Source: Theristus sp. LFF4_11 (taxonomy: Eukaryota > Nematoda > Chromadorea > Monhysterida > Xyalidae). From it: DNA of 64,000 nucleotides. Positions 57,401-64,000 of this stretch are shown one piece after another. The notes under the pieces were generated by a model that worked only from the letters and a program-made list of their open reading frames with translations, searched no databases and was not told the origin of the DNA. The stretch covers positions 1 through 64,000 of the forward strand of contig JASANC010002757.1 of NCBI GenBank assembly GCA_030248135.1, given 5' to 3'. Made by a program: the position numbers and the translations under genes. Position 1 is the first letter of the stretch. Each line of letters starts with the position of its first letter.

Positions 57401-60400
57401 TTGTTCGGGGTATCTCGCCCCTCCGAGTGGTGCATGACAGAGAAACTCCATGGGCGTGGCGCCCTACTTTATAGTGATTTGTCCGGTGTCCGTTTTTCTG
57501 GATTACCCCTGGAGAACGGCGTCTCCTAAATTACCATTCGTTCTGAGCACTGATTGCGAGTGGTCGGTATGTTTGCTCGCAAACTCGCAAACTGTATCGA
57601 CGGTTTTCGTCACCTTCGGATTCAACGTCCAGTTGGAGTCGTCGCGTGCCACGGGGCATATGACCGTTTCGCTCTTGTCCGTGTCGAGGTTAGCGGACTC
57701 CGGACAGCCGCCGGATAGTGCTGCTCCGGTGGAGCGTTGCATGCGTGCGCTGCGCAGTCGTTGCTGCTTCGCCCACGGCAGCGACCCGGCGCCCGCTCTC
57801 GACCCCGATGAGTGGTCGTCGTCTCTGGAAGAGCGCGCGGGGCGACACATGTTGTTTTTTGTGTTTTTTAATGACACTGAAGACGGTCATGAACAAACAC
57901 ATTGCCTTGGCCGTGATGATTTAAATTTAAATTTTCTTTTGTTCGCTTGCTCTTGTGTGTGTTGTGATGTGTTGCGCTTGCGCGTCATTGTGCCAGTGTG
58001 TTTGTTTCTGTCGGTGGAACCGTGGTGAAATGGTGGGCAAACGTTTCAGCTTTGGTAGATGGAAACACACGGAACTGATATTTCGAGCGCGGTCGATTGT
58101 CGAACGTCCCGTGTTCTTCCAGTTCGGTACTGATTGTGAAGCCGTCCATTTCTTCGGTTGTATTTGGTCTGAGATTTGCGAAAAAACGTTCGTTATTGGC
58201 TGCCGCGTCGCCGATCGCAGCAGGTGTATCTTTAGTTACGACATCAGCACGTGCTGCATTTCTATTCTCGACTCACAGATGATTGTTGTGATGACCACTT
58301 GCTTGCTGAACTAATCCTACCAATCAGCGTGTTTGCGCCTTTCAAATTCAACCAATAAGCCGTTTTCGGACATGCATCATGAAAGCAAACAACTGCGGCA
58401 TTGGCATAGTGACCGTTCGCTCGAGAATGCCGCCGCTGGGACGTCCGCCGTTTTCGTCAGTGTTGTGTCGGTCGTTCGATTGAGTTTGACGGATGGCGTG
58501 TTTGCACCTGAACTTGACCGGTTGCTCTGCGGCGAACGAGGGCCTGCCGATCAAGAGCGATCATTATCTTTTTTTCGTTTGGTTCTGCGACTCAATGCGT
58601 TTGCGCGCAGACGTTGAATGGAGACCAGTTTCATTTCATGCTTGATATGCGGTGGTAGTTCAAAAATTGCCGCGTCAAATAGGCGACTGATTTTCGCGCT
58701 TTTGAAGATTTCTTCATTTTTGGCTCAACAGTTTCGGGTGAAGTGTGCATCTTTTTTTCAAAAACATCGGATGTAAATGGTCGAAAATTGATGCAAGTTT
58801 TGGGTGCATTAAAAGCCTCGCGCGGCAATGATGAAAAGGTGGGCTTAATCATACTTATCGACGGCGACTGGGTTTGTTCGGATTTTTGTTGACTATTTGA
58901 CTCGTCTTCGTCCTCGTCTTCCGTCCAATTTGACAGCCGCTCACGTCGCCTGCATTGAAAACAGCATTCACTTGGATGGCCGAAGTCTCAGCTCAGTTCG
59001 AAAATTGAACCAACAGCGAAACACTCGTTGTAGCGCTTGAATATTATAGAATTTTTGAAAAACACGCAATTATGGCTGGCACGAAGTTTTTCAACACCAT
59101 TGAAGGAAGATTGGAAATTGTGCAGGAATTTGGAAATTTGTGGCGCACACGCACAGACACTTGAATTACGCTGCTTAAAATGGGTGTGTTCATCAAGCAA
59201 CAAACGTTTCCTTAACAAACCATTTCCTTCGTTTTCGCCGCCGCCGTCGTTTGCAGCAGAAGCCGAATGATATTGGCACCAGCAGTGTCGCCACCGCCAA
59301 TGTGGCCCAATGAAAGCCAGAAAATTCGGTGAAAACATGTCGTTGCTCGTTGCCATTGCCAAGTGCGCAACAAAGTTGGAACACAATGATGTGGTAAATA
59401 GACATCATGATGATTGATTGACTAGTCGATTTGAAATTGGTGGCGGCTGGCGCGGGAGTGGTGTGTTTTCATTTGGTGTGTCCAAGAAATTGAATAAAAA
59501 TCGTACAAAACTGAATTGACCCCTCGAGAATGCGTTTGAATGGACGGATAAATGTGGTGCGACACGTGAAATGCAGCCAATCAGAGGGGCGCCAGACGAA
59601 TCTTGGTTTGGCGTTTCGCGGTTGTGTGTGAAACGAAAGCACGTTTCTTAGCAAAAAGCACGAAAGCAAAGCAAGAAGCGAATAAAGTTCACCAGTTCAC
59701 ATCACTGCAGACAAACGAAGGCAGGGCCACCGAATACGCAACACGCAAAATTCGCAGAAACTGCACAGAATTGGGGGATTGACAAAACAACAGCCGAAAA
59801 AGTTTTTTGTCTTCCATCGTCTCGAAATCAAGTTCATCGCTGGTGCAGGTGGCCGTGCGCTCAACGACCGGCATCCCGTCATCGGAACTGATGCGCACGA
59901 CGCCCGACGACAAACAGGCGTATCGAACCGCCACTGGCCACTACGTGGTGCCGATCATGCACAAGTTGGTGAATTGGTTTTTCTTCTTAAAGCCGCTTCA
60001 TACGGACATGACGTATGCTGACGTACGTCTCCATGGACGGTATGACCTATTTTTTCAAACGTGTCCCACTGAAATGACGTCATGTGCCGCCAAACATGCG
60101 CTTGCCGTTCACAGCAAACCAGACTTTCCGTTTAGCCGATTTCTTCTCGTAAACAAATGGTGAATGTCGGTCGAATCAGTCACATCAAACTGACATTTTA
60201 GTGCCTGTACTTTGACAAACGGGCGTTTTCAAAGCAAATGACGTCATTTTAGTCCAGACACGTTTGAAGAAATCCGCAATAGTATGCAATAACACGAGAC
60301 CTGAGCTCCGACGTGTAGCGCCGTATACGCATGCGTCGGTTTGAACAGGCTGGTGCTGCGACTCAGTGCGCGCAGTTTCACAGGAACGCGGATTCGTGCG

Positions 60401-63400
60401 AGATGCGGGCATTCGAGATTGGTGAAGTGACCCCCTCTGGCCTCTGAGATTCAAACTCAAACGGCAAATTTCAATTGTCGCATCAAGCATGAAACGAGTT
60501 TTCCTGTTTCTGCGTCTGCAAACAAAAAATTTGGAAAGCAGAATCGAAAAAGGGCAAACATTTGAAAAGCAAAGATCAGTGTGTTGTTCAAGTCCAGAAC
60601 TCTTCAATGAGGAGGTAAGGAAAGTTTTGCGCTGGCCATTAGTTTCTGAACCCGATTTCCTGATGGTGGACTAATCAATTTTTAAGAAGTCAATGGCTAC
60701 CAGTGTGCAACCAGAAAAAGCTACAGATGTGATGGTCATTGCTCGTGCTCGTGGCCTGAGGTTTTCCTCTCAGGCAAACTATTTTTTTAAATTTATTTTT
60801 CGCCATTTTCCAGAGTCGCCTCAGTCGTCGGCAAAAAGGAGCGCCGTCCATTCGAAGACGATGCGCCGACGCCTTCCAGGGGGTCGTCGTCAGGGGTCGC
60901 AAAGGCGCCGTCGGAGGCTGCAGCGGGCGCACAAGTGCCGAAGGAGCTACAGTGCCGGCTGTGTCGTCTGCTGCTGAACGACGCGGTCGTGTTGGCCTGC
61001 TGTGGACAGAGCTTCTGCGATGAGTGCATTCGCTCGAGGCTGCTCGGTCAGTCGTCTTGCTGGGTGACGGTGTAGTGTGGTGTACCCAGGCATGTTAAAA
61101 ACCGGTTCTTTGGTTTTGCAAGGAAAAATGGAAAAGCGTTTTTTAAAAAAAAAAACATGTCAAAAAAACCTTTTTTTCGAAAAAAACGTTTTATTTCTCA
61201 TGCCAACCCAACCCTAGCTGTTCTAGTGTACTGTTTGGTCGCGTTGTCCCCCCCCTCCCGTTGAGAGGCACAGCGCTGAAAGGAATGTGAAAATTCCACC
61301 ACTGCGTTAAGCGGCATTCATGAAGCAGTATTTACTGACGCGTAGCTGTGTTACAACATAATAGGTTGTTTTATTCGGGTTTATTGTCGTTTCTGTACTT
61401 CGCCGGGTCTCGTTTTGTGTTTCTGTCGTGCACAGCTATTTTTTTTTTACAAGTGTCCAAGAAACTGAAAAATTTTGTGTGTGCTGAAAGAACGGTTCAA
61501 GTTTTGCGGTGTAAAAGAACTTCCATCAATCAATCCGCTCACAACATCGCATTTTGTTATGTGCTGAACTTTCGTAGTGCCTTTCATTCCACACCACATG
61601 CGGTAAAACAACAAATTCACCACACACTTCATTTGCCCGAATACGAAGTTCACGTGTATTTCTTCAGTGACTAGTTTTGTTCGGGAATTATTTTCAATGC
61701 GCTGTCTTTCATGGTTAAGAATTTCAATGAGAATAATCAATCTTGCAACATAACATACGGTATTTTAAACAGACAGAAAGTTAAATCATACATTGGCTGT
61801 CGGCTGTTACATTGTCTTGTTAACCGCAGAACACAGTTGCCATTGATTCTAGTATTACTTTTGACATGACATGACAGGGATTGTACATTGTTTTGGTTTG
61901 AGTTTTTATTGTGACATCAGGGATGGCCAATTTGGTTGTTTTGTCAAAAAAGTGCAGACCATTAGTAGACATTTTGAAGTGAGCTTTAGTTGAAATCTAA
62001 ATGCAATCAAACACCCCGATTTTAAAAAATGAAAATTTGACACGGGGATAAATCAGCTTCACCTACACAAATAATGCTCTGCTTGTTACGGGGTTTACCA
62101 CGATTTCCTTTGTGAATGGTTGAACAGAACAGACAGACATAGAAAATCGTTGATTTCTATTTTGCTGATGTGACCAATCAGTATAGCCAATTGTCGCAAT
62201 GCATACAAAAAAATGGAAAATAAGATGTTCAAGAACAACAACCACAAAACGTCTCGCCAATTTTCATTGCAGAGGCAGACTCACGCCAGTGTCCGAACTG
62301 CCACGACACGTCGATCACGATTGACTCGCTCATTCCGAACGCAAACATTCGTGAGACGGTCGCGAATTTTCGCAATCAAACCGGCTACAGCGGCGGACAT
62401 TCAGGGGCCGGCGCAGCGGGCGGCCAATCGGTTGGGGGCTCGAGTGCAGGTACGGGCACGTGCGGGGGCGAGTTTTTTTGGCAAAATGTATGCACAGTTT
62501 ATTTCAATATAATATGAAATTAGCTGATTGGTCGGTGATCACGTGGTGCGTGCATTCTATGCGTGCTTTGCTGTGGAGGTGGAGTCAAATGCCTGCACAG
62601 AACGCATGCATCACGTGGTCACCAACCAATCAGCGGGATGCATATGAAACAGAAATGTAAAAATAAAGAAATAGTTCAACTGGTTTGAACAAATATAAAA
62701 AATTGATTTCATCGTTAGGTGTGATGCCGTACAAGCCGGAGCAGTCCTACAAATCGTTGCAAACGGCGCAGGATATGATGGTGATCAAATTCTTGAAAAA
62801 GTCCGGTGCACAAGAGTCGCAAGGCTCGCCGCTGTTGTCTTCGGAGCACGAGCAAAACGTCGAGGTTGTGGTGATATTGTTTGTTTCGGTGTTGCGGTTT
62901 TTATGCAAAATGTGCATTTCATTGTGATTCATGTACTCCATGGTGAACTTTTTTGTTGTGTTTTTGGAAGTTTTGAAGCGAATGTACTGATTAGTGAATA
63001 GCTTTTGGTTACCATTTTACTTTAGCTTCGACTTGCTGATTTGGTCAGTCCTGATCCAGAATAAGACAGCCATCAGCGTCGATCTCGTTGTAGTTTCAAG
63101 CCTGACTGTTTTTTTAGTGCTGGCAATCTATTTATCTATAATGAACAGTAGCTAAGAAATCAATGTACGACGTGGTGTTGAAGCACTGAAGCACTGATGC
63201 AATTTGTTTTTTTTTGTTAGAGATTCTCGAAATTTGAAAGCAATCACGTTTTTGATGGCCGGTGTACCACCGAAACTCGGTTGGTCTGTGCTAGTGAAAT
63301 AAAAAAACTGATCTGACTCCGCACCGCACATATTCGTGATTAATTTATTTTTGTTCTTTCTAGCAACACCACCGCCAACAACAACTTTTTGTGTTTTCTA

Positions 63401-63818
63401 GCAACATCACCACCAACAACAGCTGCCCGCAGTGCTGTCACACCTGATATCGAGCACCACAACGACCGCCGGCCATTCGCTGGGCCAGTCACAGCAGCCG
63501 CCTCTCAACACCAGAGCCCCCGCTGTTAGCACACAGCCGCCCGACGATCCGAACTCCGCCTACCGCATGGCGATGGCGACGTTGGCCGCGTCACATCGCG
63601 TGCCGCCACCGCAACAACAACAACAACAACAACAACAACAGCAGCAGCAGCAGACACAACAACCACAAACACAACAACAACGTGAGAAGAGTAACTCGGT
63701 CGCGCCGGCAGCAACAGTCAGCCACCAAGCCCCAATGGTGCCCCCCGCTGCGGCCCCACCGGACTTCAGTGTGCCCCCTCCGAGCATCACGCAGCCGCCG
63801 CCGTCGGCCACCGGTTAG
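54421..63818 (+). CDS. RBBP6: RBBP6 / Mpe1 family protein (DWNN, zinc knuckle, RING)
   Basis: Exons: 54421-54680, 54832-54886, 55130-55186, 55588-55676, 56518-56614, 59849-59964, 60814-61046, 62273-62449, 62719-62864 and 63402-63818. Phases agree throughout (548 aa if the TAG at 63816 is the stop). Residues 1-80 are the ubiquitin-like DWNN domain (MSAIHYKFKSALDYKTLTVD). A CCHC knuckle follows (CPRCGKHGHWIKNC), then STTGIPSSELM, then a RING/U-box-like domain (CRLCRLLLNDAVVLACCGQS, then CPNCHDTSITIDSLIPN). The C-terminal region is Gln/Pro-rich. Known family role: nuclear, part of the mRNA 3'-end cleavage/polyadenylation machinery, with E3 ubiquitin ligase activity. The start is preceded by a plausible leader. 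GGTTAG at the end could instead be a splice donor, continuing beyond the window. Confidence 0.92.
55257..55440. mobile_element. MITE family D copy in RBBP6 intron 3
   Basis: 'gattctgaaactcaatgcat' on the left and inverted 'cgcattgagtcacagaacc' on the right; the centre carries 'atgcttgatgcggcaattc', as in the copy at 58578. Confidence 0.65.
55697..55865. mobile_element. Pogo-like MITE (family B) in RBBP6 intron 4
   Basis: Arms 'gtcgaactttaagttataga' and inverted 'aatcagctgattgtccataat', with paired 'gatcacgtgg'-like palindromes and a 'gggggcggag' centre. Confidence 0.7.
55935..56375. repeat. Element with GGGGTTTAT termini
   Basis: 'taccgtattacctctaatga' at ~55927 returns inverted as 'taatagaggtaatacggtaa' at ~56370. 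Each side is followed inward by 'gggggggtttat' style runs. It is a G-run MITE of ~450 bp in RBBP6 intron 4. The centre is non-coding. Confidence 0.65.
56615..57450. other. First part of RBBP6 intron 5
   Basis: AT-rich, with no element recognised. Confidence 0.35.
57500..59408 (-). CDS. Nested opposite-strand single-pass membrane protein
   Basis: Lies inside RBBP6 intron 5 on the other strand. Exon 1 (59221-59408) encodes MMSIYHIIVFQLCCALGNGN (signal peptide), a short ectodomain, one membrane segment (WATLAVATLLVPISFGFCC) and a basic stop-transfer (KRRRRRKRRK). A GTTTGT donor joins in phase to 58949, an acidic cytoplasmic segment (NWTEDEDEDESNSQQ) that runs to ~58680. Further minus-strand open segments at ~58380-58555, 58020-58290 (ENRNAARADVVTKDTPAAIG) and 57500-57880 are Ser/Thr/Asp-rich tail candidates; their splice junctions are unresolved. 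I recognise no family. The reading is supported mainly by the signal peptide, membrane segment and phase match. Confidence 0.5.
58578..58690. mobile_element. MITE family D copy
   Basis: 'gttctgcgactcaatgcgtt' then 'tttcatgcttgatatgcgg'. The right arm is truncated at the border of the nested gene's second exon. Confidence 0.5.
60040..60282 (+). mobile_element. Introner-like TA-MITE, copy IV
   Basis: Starts G-TATGACCTATTTTTTCAAAC and ends 'gaagaaatccgcaata'-G, so it is bounded GT...AG in the sense of the host gene RBBP6. The real intron (59965-60813) is larger, and the element is fully internal. Confidence 0.85.
60347..60530. mobile_element. MITE family D copy in RBBP6 intron 6
   Basis: 'gtgctgcgactcagtgcgcg' at the left and inverted 'tttctgcgtctgcaaac' at the right. 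It contains 'attggtgaagtgacc', shared with 1925-2120. Confidence 0.55.
61047..62272. other. RBBP6 intron 7
   Basis: 1.2 kb, AT-rich. Overlapping frames on both strands are not supported by splice logic or composition. No element recognised. Confidence 0.4.
62517..62648. mobile_element. Family B MITE in RBBP6 intron 8
   Basis: Arms 'aattagctgattggtcggtg' and inverted 'accaaccaatcagcgggatg', with 'gatcacgtgg' and its inverted 'atcacgtggtcacc'. Confidence 0.7.
63355..63401 (+). promoter_or_regulatory. Duplicated 3' splice site of RBBP6 exon 10
   Basis: 'ttctagcaacaccaccgcca' and, 38 bp on, 'ttctagcaacatcaccacca' are near-copies, each with a usable AG. The second keeps the frame; using the first would shift it and end translation early. 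Confidence 0.5.
63610..63690 (+). repeat. Polyglutamine-coding CAA/CAG tract
   Basis: CAACAACAA runs followed by CAGCAGCAGCAG inside RBBP6 exon 10, coding ~13 Gln followed by a Q/T/P stretch. It is likely to vary in length. Confidence 0.9.
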
Positions 63819-63896
63819 CCAAACGTCACGTCAGTTTTTTCAGCAGACCCATCTGTACAATCGGACGTTTTCAGCCCGAAAGGTCACCTCATTCTT

Positions 63897-64000
63897 GTAT
63901 TGTGGATTTATTCTAAACGTGTCCAGACTGAAATGACGTCATTTGCTTTAAAAACGCCCGTTTGTCAAAGTACAGGCACTAAAATGTCAGTTCGGTGTGA
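63897..64000 (+). mobile_element. Introner-like TA-MITE, copy VI, cut by window end
   Basis: Starts G-TATTGTGGATTTATTCTAAAC and continues with 'gtgtccagactgaaatgacg' and 'acgcccgtttgtcaaagtac' to the last base. Confidence 0.85.

Noticed and set aside
59965..60813. RBBP6 intron 6 as a clean single introner
   Set aside because: The MITE at 60040-60282 has GT...AG borders, but the frame-correct splice sites lie outside it, so it is only nested in a larger intron.

Overview
Eukaryotic nuclear DNA from an invertebrate animal. Every convincing gene is split into short exons with GT-AG introns. The gene content (an RBBP6/Mpe1-type RING protein, a divergent ionotropic glutamate receptor, secreted vWA proteins and a very long secreted cysteine-module protein) suggests a protostome, possibly a nematode. 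I cannot fix the species. Coding exons are relatively GC-rich, while introns and spacers are AT-rich and packed with short inverted-repeat (MITE-like) transposons.

Layout. 1-1.86 kb is a palindromic element. 2.0-4.9 kb (minus) and 11.6-14.9 kb (minus) hold two paralogous secreted proteins with a new-looking Cys-rich N-terminal module followed by a vWA domain. Between them lie a partial copy of the first palindrome (5.85-6.7 kb) and a 148-bp tandem repeat (7.5-9.97 kb). That repeat is split by a very young, internally deleted LTR retrotransposon (8563-9660), and another palindrome follows (10.0-10.6 kb). 16.1-21.4 kb (minus) is a six-exon glutamate-receptor-like gene whose exon phases all agree (about 485 aa). 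23.2-43.0 kb (plus) is one secreted-protein gene of about 60 one-module, phase 1-1 exons. Its centre is 14-15 tandem copies of a 427-bp unit carrying three exons. Its introns contain a gag-only LTR element (33.56-36.73 kb), a 0.8-kb palindrome (38.46-39.26 kb) and a palindrome filled by a 73-bp minisatellite (39.9-41.3 kb). 43.7-53.8 kb is a transposon graveyard: G-run elements, two hAT-type MITEs with perfect 8-bp target duplications, and a Ginger-like element. 54.4-63.8 kb (plus) is RBBP6, which carries an opposite-strand membrane-protein gene inside its largest intron.

Most interesting observation. A ~235-bp TA-flanked MITE family occurs at least six times. In three of four complete copies the TA duplication is flanked by G on both sides, so the inserted element reads G-TA...TA-G, an automatic GT...AG pair. 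In the glutamate-receptor gene two 5' splice sites fall exactly on the end of such an element (18,993 and 17,761). This looks like an introner: a transposon that makes introns.
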